DNA from: JAFGUB01 sp050305515
Lineage (GTDB): Bacteria > Campylobacterota > Campylobacteria > Campylobacterales > Sulfurimonadaceae
DNA: 64,000 nt
Direction: 5' to 3'
Assembly: GCA_050305515.1 (NCBI GenBank)
Contig: JBNLFL010000042.1
Location: 1-64,000, forward strand
Positions 33,570 through 41,804 of this stretch are shown here, one piece after another; within the stretch, counting starts at the first letter, position 1; each line of letters opens with the position of its first letter. A program made the position numbers and the translations under genes. The notes beneath the pieces are model-generated. The model saw only the letters and a list, made by a program, of their open reading frames with translations. It was not told where the DNA came from and did no database searches.

Positions 33570-33598
33570 TTGTAATGCAAAGAGAAGCAATTTATAGT
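33570..33598 (+). promoter_or_regulatory. promoter of zwf-pgl-edd-eda
   Basis: TTGTAA (33570-33575), 17 nt, TATAGT (33593-33598), 39 nt before the zwf ATG. No HexR- or GntR-like operator was recognised. Confidence 0.55.
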
Positions 33599-33637
33599 AA
33601 TGTTGCACTAGTGAAAGTTTACCAATTGGGATTTATT

Positions 33638-35104
33638 ATGAGCGAACAGAATAATTTAATCGATATTGTCATCTTCGGCGGACACGGAGATCTTGCATTC
33701 CGCAAACTGATGCCGGCGCTCTATCATATCGCCAACGACGGATTTATCAGCAGCGAAAGTCGCATTATTTCCGTGACACGGCGGGAAATGTCCCGTGACG
33801 AACACATTGCACTGGTCAAAGAGAAAATGGAAGAGTTCCTTCCCAAAGAGGAGTTTGATGCCGAAAAGATGGCGTTCTTCCTTGAACGGCTTGAGGTTGC
33901 CCGCGTGGATCTGCCCGATATCACGACGTATGACGCGCTTAAAGCGATGCTGAATGAAATGCCAACGCGCGAGCGTCTCTATTACCTTTCGACCGCACCG
34001 GATTTTTTCGGCGCAATCTGCCGCAACATGAGTCTCAGCGCTCTTGTGACGCCGGATTCCAGGGTGGTTTTGGAAAAACCGATCGGTCGTGATCTGGAGT
34101 CCTCCCGGGTGATCAACGTCGAGGTGCTCAAATATTTTGAAGAGAAGCAGATCTACCGTATTGACCACTATCTGGGAAAAGAGACCGTCCAGAATATCAT
34201 GGCACTGCGTTTTTCCAACCGCTTTTTCATGCCGCTGTGGGATGCCAGCAATATTGACCACGTCCAGATCACGGTCAGTGAAGATGTCGGCGTTGAAGGG
34301 CGCTGGGGCTATTACGACGACTACGGCGCGCTGCGCGACATGATTCAGAACCACCTCATGCAGCTGGTGTGTCTGGTTGCGATGGAGCCGCCCTGTTCGC
34401 TTGATGCGGATGCGGTACGTGACGAGAAGGTGAAAGTACTGCGCTCCCTGCGTGCAATGAGTATTCCCGATATTGAAACCAAAACGGTGCGCGCCCAGTA
34501 TGCCAAAGGCTCCATTAACGGCAAGGAAGTTCCGGGTTACCGGGAAGGCGAGGGGGTTGAAGAGAGTAATACCGAAACCTTCGCGGCCATGCGCATCGAC
34601 ATCGATAACTGGCGCTGGAACGGCGTACCGTTTTATCTGCGCAGCGGCAAACGCATGTCCAAACGCAACTCGGAGATTGTTATTTCCTTCAAAAGCGTGC
34701 CGTACTCCATTTTTGCAAACAGGGGGCGCTGTATCAGCCAGAACAAGCTGGTTATCTCTTTGCAGCCCAAAGAATCGATCACCTTAAAGCTGATGAACAA
34801 AATTCCCGGACTCACCGAACAGATGCGCCTTCAGCCGGTCGAACTGGAACTCAATGCACCGATTGACGCCGCGCGAAAACCGCTGGCGTATGAGCGCCTG
34901 ATGCTCGATGTCATTCGCGCAAACCCCACACATTTCATGCGTCTGGATGAGGTTGAAGCGGCATGGAAGTGGGCTGACCTGATTCTTCAGGGATGGGCGG
35001 AAAACGTTGTGGCGATGAAGAACTATCCGGCCGGAACCGACGGTCCCACTGCCGCGATTGCCATGATAGAACGTGATGGTCGAAGCTGGCATGAAGAAGA
35101 GTAA
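33638..35104 (+). CDS. zwf: glucose-6-phosphate 1-dehydrogenase
   Basis: Oxidises glucose 6-phosphate to 6-phosphogluconolactone with NAD(P). From the ATG at 33638 the protein is 488 residues. The nucleotide-binding site is IFGGHGDLAFRKL (note GGHGDLA in place of the usual GASGDLA) and the catalytic segment is RIDHYLGKE near residue 175. It leads the Entner-Doudoroff cluster and overlaps pgl. Confidence 0.95.
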   Translation: MSEQNNLIDIVIFGGHGDLAFRKLMPALYHIANDGFISSESRIISVTRREMSRDEHIALVKEKMEEFLPKEEFDAEKMAFFLERLEVARVDLPDITTYDALKAMLNEMPTRERLYYLSTAPDFFGAICRNMSLSALVTPDSRVVLEKPIGRDLESSRVINVEVLKYFEEKQIYRIDHYLGKETVQNIMALRFSNRFFMPLWDASNIDHVQITVSEDVGVEGRWGYYDDYGALRDMIQNHLMQLVCLVAMEPPCSLDADAVRDEKVKVLRSLRAMSIPDIETKTVRAQYAKGSINGKEVPGYREGEGVEESNTETFAAMRIDIDNWRWNGVPFYLRSGKRMSKRNSEIVISFKSVPYSIFANRGRCISQNKLVISLQPKESITLKLMNKIPGLTEQMRLQPVELELNAPIDAARKPLAYERLMLDVIRANPTHFMRLDEVEAAWKWADLILQGWAENVVAMKNYPAGTDGPTAAIAMIERDGRSWHEEE

Positions 35105-35795
35105 CCTGCAGCTGCATCTTTTTGATGTCCGCGAAGCCTTACATGTAAGCCTTTCCCACCGGATCGCAGCATTGCTTCAGGATGCTATTTCGGGTAAAGG
35201 GCATGCATTTCTCGCCCTTTCCGGAGGTTCGACGCCCAAACCCCTTTTCGAGCGTCTGAGCCATATGGATCTGGAGTGGGACAAAGTGACGGTGACACTC
35301 GTCGACGAGCGCTGGGTAGCGAGCGATGATGCCCGGAGTAACGAACGGCTGGTATGCGAAACCCTTTTAAAAGATCGGGCCGCGGCGGCAAAATTTGTCG
35401 GGCTCAAAAGTGCGGAAGCGACACCGTATGAGGGCGAAGCCGCCTGTTGCAAACGGATTGACGCGATTGAAGGGGAGATCGATGTCTGCGTGCTTGGCAT
35501 GGGAACCGACGGACATACCGCCTCTTTTTTTCCTGAAGCGGCAACACTCCAAAAAGCATTGACAACCACGCAGAGCTGTGTGGCACTGACACCGCCGGTG
35601 GCACCCTGTGAGCGGATGACGCTCTCTTTGAACAAACTCGCCCGCTCAAAACACCTCATAGTGCATATCGAAGGGGACGAGAAGTGGCAGGTCTATTCGG
35701 CCGCACTTCAGGAAGGTCCTGTCGAAACGATGCCGATTCGCGCTTTTTTACGTGCGGAAACGGCGCAGAAAATCGAGGTGTATTATGCCCAGTAA
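35091..35795 (+). CDS. pgl: 6-phosphogluconolactonase
   Basis: Hydrolyses 6-phosphogluconolactone. DevB-type, 234 residues from the ATG at 35091; ATG at 35076 is an alternative since neither has a strong ribosome site. Motifs LSGGSTPKPLFE, VTLVDERWV and GMGTDGHTASFFP are canonical. Overlaps zwf by 14 nt and edd by 11 nt. Confidence 0.93.
   Translation: MKKSNLQLHLFDVREALHVSLSHRIAALLQDAISGKGHAFLALSGGSTPKPLFERLSHMDLEWDKVTVTLVDERWVASDDARSNERLVCETLLKDRAAAAKFVGLKSAEATPYEGEAACCKRIDAIEGEIDVCVLGMGTDGHTASFFPEAATLQKALTTTQSCVALTPPVAPCERMTLSLNKLARSKHLIVHIEGDEKWQVYSAALQEGPVETMPIRAFLRAETAQKIEVYYAQ
35139..35148. repeat. TTACATGTAA palindrome, copy 11
   Basis: Exact copy near the 5' end of pgl, read as Leu-His-Val. 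Confidence 0.95.
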
Positions 35796-37614
35796 GGTGC
35801 TTGAAGCGGTCACGGAAGCCATTATCGAACGCAGCCGTACCAGCCGCACACTCTATCTGCAGCGGCTGGAAGCTTCGATCGGCGAAGGGGTCAACCGCAA
35901 GGTTCTCGGATGCAGCAACCTCGCCCATGGCGCCGCGTCGCTCGAAGGCGATGAAAAAAATGCGATGCTGGGCGATCAGCGTTTGAACATGGCGATCGTC
36001 ACGGCCTATAATGACATGCTCTCCGCGCATGAGCCCTACAAGACCTATCCGCCGCTGATCAAACGCGCACTGGCGCAGCTTGGCGTGAGCGCACAGGTAG
36101 CCGGCGGTGTTCCGGCGATGTGCGACGGGATCACCCAGTCGCAGCCGGGCATGGATCTGAGCCTTTTCAGCCGCGACACTATCGCCATGGGCACCGCGAT
36201 CGCGCTTTCGCACAACATGTTTGACGGTGCGCTCTATCTGGGCGTGTGCGACAAGATCGTTCCCGGACTGCTTATCGGTGCGCTCAGCTTCGGACATTTG
36301 CCTGCCGTATTCGTTCCTGCGGGACCGATGCCCTCGGGTATCAGCAATGCCGAAAAAGCCAAGGTGCGTCAGGAATATACGGCCGGTAAAATCGGTCGGG
36401 ATGTATTGCTCTCCACCGAAGCGGCATCCTATCATGCACCCGGAACCTGTACGTTCTACGGCACGGCCAACTCCAACCAGATGCTCATGGAAATCATGGG
36501 ACTGCACCTTCCGGGCAGCTCGTTCGTGCCAACCAATACGCCGCTGCGCGATGCCCTGACCGAAGCGGCCGCGCAGCGTCTTGTGGGACTGCGCAGAAAC
36601 GGCGATGCGTTCATGCCGATTGGCCGGATGCTGGATGAAAAAAGTTTTGTCAATGCCATCGTCGGACTGCTTGCAACCGGAGGTTCAACGAACCACACCA
36701 TTCACCTCATAGCGATGGCGCGCGCGGCGGGCATCATTCTGACATGGGAAGATTTCGACGCGCTTTCGCATGTCGTACCGCTGCTGTGCAGGATGTATCC
36801 CAACGGTTCGGCGGATGTGAACCATTTTCATGAAGCGGGCGGCATGGGTGTCGTGATCGGCGAACTGCTGGGAGCAGGATTGCTGCACGAATCGGTCGAG
36901 ACCATCATGGGGCAGGGGCTCTCACGTTATCTGCAGGAACCGCAGTGGGAAAACGGCGTCTTAAGTTGGATACCCTCGCCTGAGGCATCGCGCAACCGTG
37001 ACGTGATCGGCAGCGTCGCTGCGCCCTTTGACGCGCATGGCGGCGTGCGTCTGCTTCGCGGCAATCTGGGGCAGAGCGTCATTAAAACCTCCGCCCTCAA
37101 AGCGCATCAGAAAGTGATTGAAGCGCCTGCGCTGACCTTTGAATCGCAAGAAGCGCTTGAGGCTGCGTTCAAAGCGGGCGAACTCGATCGCGACTTCATT
37201 GCGGTGGTGCGTTATCAGGGGCCTGCCGCCTGCGGCATGCCGGAGCTGCACGGGCTGATGAAACCCATGGGCGTGCTTCAGGACCGCGGCTTCAAGGTGG
37301 CAATTGTGACGGATGGCAGAATGTCCGGCGCTTCGGGCAAGGTGCCCTCAGCCATACACATGAGTCCCGAAGCGCTTAAAGGTGGTCTGATCGCCAAAGT
37401 GCGTGACGGCGACATGATACGTCTCGATGCCGATGCCGGGACGCTGGAGCTGCTTGTCGATGCGCAGACCCTTTATACACGTCCTGAAACAGCGGTGGAT
37501 ATGAGTGCGCATCGACACGGAATGGGACGCGAACTCTTCGCGATGATGCGCCTTACATGTAACGGTGCCGATGAAGGTGCCTGCACCTTTACTCTGCCAG
37601 GAGATGAACTATGA
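35785..37614 (+). CDS. edd: 6-phosphogluconate dehydratase
   Basis: Makes KDPG from 6-phosphogluconate using an iron-sulfur cluster. The 609-residue protein of the IlvD/Edd family keeps the cluster cysteines (MCDGITQSQPGM, CTFYGTANSNQ and a third in LGVCDKI) and Edd-specific GCSNLAHG. The start at 35785 gives MPSKVLEAVTEAI and overlaps pgl. One palindrome near the 3' end is read as Thr-Cys-Asn. Confidence 0.96.
   Translation: MPSKVLEAVTEAIIERSRTSRTLYLQRLEASIGEGVNRKVLGCSNLAHGAASLEGDEKNAMLGDQRLNMAIVTAYNDMLSAHEPYKTYPPLIKRALAQLGVSAQVAGGVPAMCDGITQSQPGMDLSLFSRDTIAMGTAIALSHNMFDGALYLGVCDKIVPGLLIGALSFGHLPAVFVPAGPMPSGISNAEKAKVRQEYTAGKIGRDVLLSTEAASYHAPGTCTFYGTANSNQMLMEIMGLHLPGSSFVPTNTPLRDALTEAAAQRLVGLRRNGDAFMPIGRMLDEKSFVNAIVGLLATGGSTNHTIHLIAMARAAGIILTWEDFDALSHVVPLLCRMYPNGSADVNHFHEAGGMGVVIGELLGAGLLHESVETIMGQGLSRYLQEPQWENGVLSWIPSPEASRNRDVIGSVAAPFDAHGGVRLLRGNLGQSVIKTSALKAHQKVIEAPALTFESQEALEAAFKAGELDRDFIAVVRYQGPAACGMPELHGLMKPMGVLQDRGFKVAIVTDGRMSGASGKVPSAIHMSPEALKGGLIAKVRDGDMIRLDADAGTLELLVDAQTLYTRPETAVDMSAHRHGMGRELFAMMRLTCNGADEGACTFTLPGDEL
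37553..37562. repeat. TTACATGTAA palindrome, copy 12
   Basis: Exact copy near the 3' end of edd, read as Thr-Cys-Asn. Confidence 0.95.
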
Positions 37615-38231
37615 CACCTAGAGAGATACTTGCCATATCACCCGTAATTCCTGTTGTCGCCATTGATGACGCCGCCAAAGCGGTCGCATTGGCCGAAGCG
37701 CTTGTCGAAGGGGGCATCCGTATTATTGAAGTGACGCTGCGTACGCCTGCCGCGCTCGATGCCATAGAGGCGATTGCCAAAGCCGTTCCCAAGATGGTGC
37801 TTGGCGCCGGAACGGTCATTAACGCCGAGCAGTTCGACGCGGTCGAGTCGCGGGGCGTGGAGTTCGTCATCAGTCCCGGTTTCACACCGACGCTGCTGCA
37901 CCATGCCAGCCATAAAAAGATTCCGCTGATTCCCGGGGTGGCCAATGCCAGCGCCATTATGATGGGTCTGGAGTACGGGCTGGATACCTTCAAACTCTTT
38001 CCTGCCAATATCGTCGGCGGTGTCGGGGCGCTCAAGGCGTTTGCCGGACCGTTTGGCAATGTGGCATTCTGTCCGACGGGCGGGATCAACCTGCAAAACA
38101 TGGCGGAGTATCTTGCCCAGCCCAATGTCCTGTGTGTGGGGGGCTCATGGATTGCAACGCCACAACTGATCGGCAGCGGTGATTTTGATACGATCCGTAA
38201 TAATGCCGCAGAGGCATTAAAGGCCCTGTAA
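37611..38231 (+). CDS. eda: KDPG/KHG aldolase
   Basis: Splits KDPG into pyruvate and glyceraldehyde 3-phosphate. The 206-residue TIM barrel has the catalytic Glu in GGIRIIEVTLRT, the Schiff-base Lys in DTFKLFPA (near 128) and the phosphate loop PTGGIN. It overlaps edd by 4 nt (ATGA), completing an uninterrupted zwf-pgl-edd-eda set. Confidence 0.96.
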   Translation: MTPREILAISPVIPVVAIDDAAKAVALAEALVEGGIRIIEVTLRTPAALDAIEAIAKAVPKMVLGAGTVINAEQFDAVESRGVEFVISPGFTPTLLHHASHKKIPLIPGVANASAIMMGLEYGLDTFKLFPANIVGGVGALKAFAGPFGNVAFCPTGGINLQNMAEYLAQPNVLCVGGSWIATPQLIGSGDFDTIRNNAAEALKAL

Positions 38232-38276
38232 ACAGTAAAACACTAGAATGACGGTTCAATATTCAAGGAGTAGAAC

Positions 38277-39110
38277 ATGATAAAAAAATGTCTTTTTCCC
38301 GCAGCGGGCTATGGAACACGCTTTCTGCCGGTGACCAAAGCGATGCCCAAGGAGATGCTGCCCATTCTCACCAAGCCGCTGATCCAGTACGGGGTCGAAG
38401 AGGCCATGGAAGCGGGATGCGATATCATGGCCATCATCACCGGACGCGGCAAGCGGGCAATCACGGATCATTTCGACATCTCCTATGAGCTCGAACATCA
38501 AATCAAGGGTTCTTCAAAAGAGGAGCTTCTGACCGATATCCGCCGTATCATGAACAACTGTACCTTCACCTATACCCGCCAGAACGAGATGAAAGGTCTG
38601 GGGGATGCGATCTATAAAGGGCATGTCCTTGTGGGGTTTCAAAACCCTTTTGCCGTCGTGCTTGCGGATGACCTCTGCTACAATCCCGACGGGGACGGCG
38701 TACTCAAGCAGATGGTCGATCTTTACGCCAAATACAAATGCTGTATCGTGGCGACGATGGAAGTCCCTATGGAAGAGGTGCACAAATACGGTGTAATTGA
38801 AGGCAAAGAGATTGAAGACGGGGTCTATATGGTTTCCAACATGGTGGAAAAACCCGACAACGACAAAGCGCCGAGCAACCTTGCCGTTATCGGCCGCTAT
38901 ATTCTCACGCCCGACATTTTCGATATGATCAAAAATACCAAACCGGGTAAAAACGGCGAGATTCAGATTACCGATGCACTTTGCGAACAGGCGAAAAAAG
39001 GGATGGTCATTGCCTACCGTTTCAAGGGAAAACGCTTTGACTGCGGCAGCGTCGACGGATTCGTCGAAGCGACCAACTACTTCTATAACCTCGAAAACAG
39101 CAAAGCGTAA
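38277..39110 (+). CDS. galU: UTP-glucose-1-phosphate uridylyltransferase
   Basis: Makes UDP-glucose for surface polysaccharide. The 277-residue enzyme has the nucleotide-binding signature AAGYGTRFLPVTKAMPKEML and the GLGDAIYKGH segment. 45 nt after eda with an AAGGAGTAG ribosome site, so it may share the transcript. A TTACATGTAA copy lies 3 nt past its stop. Confidence 0.95.
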   Translation: MIKKCLFPAAGYGTRFLPVTKAMPKEMLPILTKPLIQYGVEEAMEAGCDIMAIITGRGKRAITDHFDISYELEHQIKGSSKEELLTDIRRIMNNCTFTYTRQNEMKGLGDAIYKGHVLVGFQNPFAVVLADDLCYNPDGDGVLKQMVDLYAKYKCCIVATMEVPMEEVHKYGVIEGKEIEDGVYMVSNMVEKPDNDKAPSNLAVIGRYILTPDIFDMIKNTKPGKNGEIQITDALCEQAKKGMVIAYRFKGKRFDCGSVDGFVEATNYFYNLENSKA

Positions 39111-39113
39111 CGC

Positions 39114-39123
39114 TTACATGTAA
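39114..39123. repeat. TTACATGTAA palindrome, copy 13
   Basis: Copy in the 16-bp gap between the convergent galU and tetR stops. Confidence 0.95.
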
Positions 39124-39126
39124 TCC

Positions 39127-39726
39127 TCAGGCCCGTATGCCCTCGATGAGAGTACGGGTGCCCATTTCGAAAATCGCCTCAATATTGTCCTGAATCATAA
39201 TATGCCCGTCAATCAGAAGATTGGAGACGCCGTGTACCATTGACCAGACGACGGTTGCCTGAAGCATGGGATCCTCTTTTTTGAAAACACCCGCTTCCTG
39301 ACCCTCCTGCAGCAGGGTAATCAGCGCATGAAAACCGGTAGCCTGAGTTTGATCCTGCATGTCGCATTTTTCTTCACGTTCGCGCTGCAGCTCATGCCCG
39401 AAGATCATCCGGTAGATGGCCGGATGTGCCAGAGCGAATTCCACATAAGCGCGTCCCATCATGGAAAAGCGTTTGATAACACTGTAGTCGCGTTGCATCA
39501 AAATAGGGGCTATGGCATCTTCAAGCATGGCAAAACCTGCAAATATGACCTCCTGTAAAAGCGCTTCTTTCGATTCGAAATGACGATACACCGCCGAGCG
39601 CGATGTTCCGAGCCGTTTTGTCAGTTCTCGGAGTGTCACACTTGCAAGACCCTCTTTCTCAATCATTTCCAAAGCGGTAGCAACAAGAGATTCTTTGAGA
39701 TTTCCATGATGATAGGCCAGTTTCAT
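39127..39726 (-). CDS. TetR-family transcriptional regulator
   Basis: A 199-residue repressor: N-terminal helix-turn-helix (about 10-55, ALEMIEKEGLASVTLRELTKRLGTSRSAVYRHFESKEAL) and a C-terminal ligand domain with WSMVHGVSNLLIDG typical of the TetR_C WHG class. It is divergent from a LolA-like/OMP/RND operon across 90 bp that hold a long inverted repeat, so it very probably controls that operon and itself. ATG at 39726 chosen since the domain then starts MKLAYHHGNLK. Confidence 0.92.
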   Translation of the reverse strand: MKLAYHHGNLKESLVATALEMIEKEGLASVTLRELTKRLGTSRSAVYRHFESKEALLQEVIFAGFAMLEDAIAPILMQRDYSVIKRFSMMGRAYVEFALAHPAIYRMIFGHELQREREEKCDMQDQTQATGFHALITLLQEGQEAGVFKKEDPMLQATVVWSMVHGVSNLLIDGHIMIQDNIEAIFEMGTRTLIEGIRA

Positions 39727-39752
39727 AAGCGGATTATAACACACTCTCTTGA

Positions 39753-39792
39753 TGTTGACAATGTCTACATTACTATGTTAACATTGTCAACA
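39753..39792. promoter_or_regulatory. TetR-type operator with 12-bp inverted repeats
   Basis: TGTTGACAATGT (39753-39764) and ACATTGTCAACA (39781-39792) are perfect 12-bp inverted repeats 16 bp apart. Inside are further symmetries: AATGT-CT-ACATT (39760-39771) and the palindrome ATGTTAACAT (39775-39784). A TTGACA box lies in the left arm. Two operator dimers are plausible. Confidence 0.8.
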
Positions 39793-39816
39793 TTATTTCA
39801 ACGGGAGGATTTGGAA

Positions 39817-40563
39817 ATGCGAAAAAGCCTGCTTTTTCTACTTTGCGGTGTGGCACTGATGGGTATGAGTAATTATGAGGTTGCGAAAAAGAGCGATGCG
39901 GCAATGGAGGGCTTCGTCGATGCACGATCAGAAATGTCGATGACGCTTGTCAATGCCAACGGCCAGAAAAGCGAACGGACGATGCGTATGGCCGTCCTTG
40001 AAAAAGAGGAGGGCGACAAATCGCTGATGGAGTTTCTCTCTCCTGCGGATGTCAAGGGTACAAAATTTCTCAACTACGAGCATAGTGAGCGGGATGACGA
40101 CCAGTGGCTCTATCTGCCGGCACTGAAGCGGACCAAACGTATATCTGGCAGTAATAAATCGGGGGCATTTATGGGGAGCGAATTCTCCTATGAGGATCTG
40201 AGCGCTTTTAATGTGGATAAATACCGCTACAGCGGGGATGCCAAATCCGTTACGCTTGAGGGCGTCACAATGTATGAGAGCGAACGGATACCCAAAGATG
40301 AAAATTCAGGGTACACCAAGCAGGTATCATGGGTGGATACCGAAAACTATCTGGTTCGAAAAGTAGACTATTACGACCGTAAAAACGCTCTGCTTAAAAC
40401 TGCGGTTTTTGAAGATTACAAAAAGATCGGCGGCGTCTGGCGTATGGGAAAAATCACGATGACAAACCACCAGAATGACAAACAGACCATCCTGGTATGG
40501 CGCAACGAAAGCGTGAAAAACGGCTTAAGCGATGCTGATTTCAATAAACGCGTATTGAAGTGA
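39817..40563 (+). CDS. LolA-like outer-membrane lipoprotein-sorting protein
   Basis: A 248-residue exported protein with signal peptide MRKSLLFLLCGVALMG and the beta-sheet pattern of the LolA-like family often paired with RND exporters (SLMEFLSPADVKGTKFLNYE, DQWLYLPALKRTKRI, GSEFSYEDLS). It probably carries a hydrophobic substrate through the periplasm for the RND protein encoded two genes on. GGGAGGA lies 7 nt before the ATG at 39817. First gene of the TetR-controlled operon; its stop overlaps the next start (TGATG). Confidence 0.85.
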   Translation: MRKSLLFLLCGVALMGMSNYEVAKKSDAAMEGFVDARSEMSMTLVNANGQKSERTMRMAVLEKEEGDKSLMEFLSPADVKGTKFLNYEHSERDDDQWLYLPALKRTKRISGSNKSGAFMGSEFSYEDLSAFNVDKYRYSGDAKSVTLEGVTMYESERIPKDENSGYTKQVSWVDTENYLVRKVDYYDRKNALLKTAVFEDYKKIGGVWRMGKITMTNHQNDKQTILVWRNESVKNGLSDADFNKRVLK

Positions 40564-41795
40564 TGAAACGTTTTCTTTTTTTACTGCTCACATTGCCGGG
40601 AATTGCCGCAGAGGTACAGATGCGCGCTCATGTCGGACTGGATGCACAGGTGTACCTGCTCGCTCCATCGGATAAACATGACCATGGGCTGAATGCCTTT
40701 GAAGCGCTGGAACTCACCTATGCGGAAGATGCTCTGAAGCTTTCGGCCCGCATGTATGCGCAGCAGGACTGGTACGATTTTCAAGCCGAATCAGAGCATA
40801 GCGGGCGAACTTTTGCGCGCCTTGATGAACTCTATGGAACGTACACGACCGATTCTTCTCAGTGGTTTGCGGGGCGCAATATCAGATTCTGGGGCGCGCT
40901 CGAAGCGCGGAATATCGTTGACGGTTTCAATGTGCAGGACTGGCGCAGCGATCTTTTCATTACCGACAAGATCGGAGCCGCCAACGGTGGCTACAGTTAC
41001 TATATGGAGCAGGGGACGCTGAGTCTTATCGTGAAGTTCGAAGAGGCCGATCAGCCTATGGCAAAAAGCCCGTATGTCTATAATTTTTTTCCTGCATTCG
41101 TAACGTATGATGAAACGCTGCAAACGGAAAACTCAAGGGATGAACCGAGCGTGTATGTGAGTTTTTCGGGTTCTACGGAGACAGAGATCGCGCTTGATTA
41201 TGCGTTGATTCTGGAACACGGTTATGACTCGCAGCGCTATTTCGCTCCTGATGGAGCGCTTGACGGATCGGCTGTGACGATGCGCCAGCATGCGTATCGC
41301 GTCAACAAGGCGATGACCTACAACACTGCCGTGATCGGAGCGACGCTGGTAAAAGTCGAAGCCCTGTATGCAGATGTGATTGATGAAAGGCTTATCTCCG
41401 ATTACTGGCATGCGGGCCTTGGCGTTGAGCATAGCGTCGCATTCGATTCGCATGGCGGGGAGTTGGGACTGATTGGCGAGTATTACCGCTATGAAACGCT
41501 TGAAAGCGGAAAATACAGTGATCTGGATCTTTTTGAAACTTTTCAGAATGACCTGTTTCTGGGAGTGCGTTACGCCTTTAACGATGCGCAGAGCAGCAGC
41601 TTTGTCGGCGGAGTCGTGCACGATATGGAGTATGACGAGCAGATGAGCTATCTGGAATTTGAGACCCGTCTGGGCAGCAGCATGAAACTGAACCTCGACT
41701 ACCGCTATATTGAACCTTCCGTCAGGGAAGCCACCGCGTTTGCGCTGCTTGGGCGCCATGAGCGTATCGGCATCAAGCTTGCCGCCTATTTTTAA
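40563..41795 (+). CDS. outer-membrane beta-barrel protein of the RND operon
   Basis: A 410-residue exported protein. Signal peptide MKRFLFLLLTLPGIAA, then alternating strands through the length, ending in LAAYF as barrel proteins do. Some resemblance to DUF1302-type channel proteins (GRNIRFWGALEARNIVDGFNVQDWRSDLF). It lies between the LolA-like and RND genes, so it is the probable outer-membrane component of the export route. Confidence 0.75.
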   Translation: MKRFLFLLLTLPGIAAEVQMRAHVGLDAQVYLLAPSDKHDHGLNAFEALELTYAEDALKLSARMYAQQDWYDFQAESEHSGRTFARLDELYGTYTTDSSQWFAGRNIRFWGALEARNIVDGFNVQDWRSDLFITDKIGAANGGYSYYMEQGTLSLIVKFEEADQPMAKSPYVYNFFPAFVTYDETLQTENSRDEPSVYVSFSGSTETEIALDYALILEHGYDSQRYFAPDGALDGSAVTMRQHAYRVNKAMTYNTAVIGATLVKVEALYADVIDERLISDYWHAGLGVEHSVAFDSHGGELGLIGEYYRYETLESGKYSDLDLFETFQNDLFLGVRYAFNDAQSSSFVGGVVHDMEYDEQMSYLEFETRLGSSMKLNLDYRYIEPSVREATAFALLGRHERIGIKLAAYF

Positions 41796-41804
41796 AGGAT
41801 TGTT

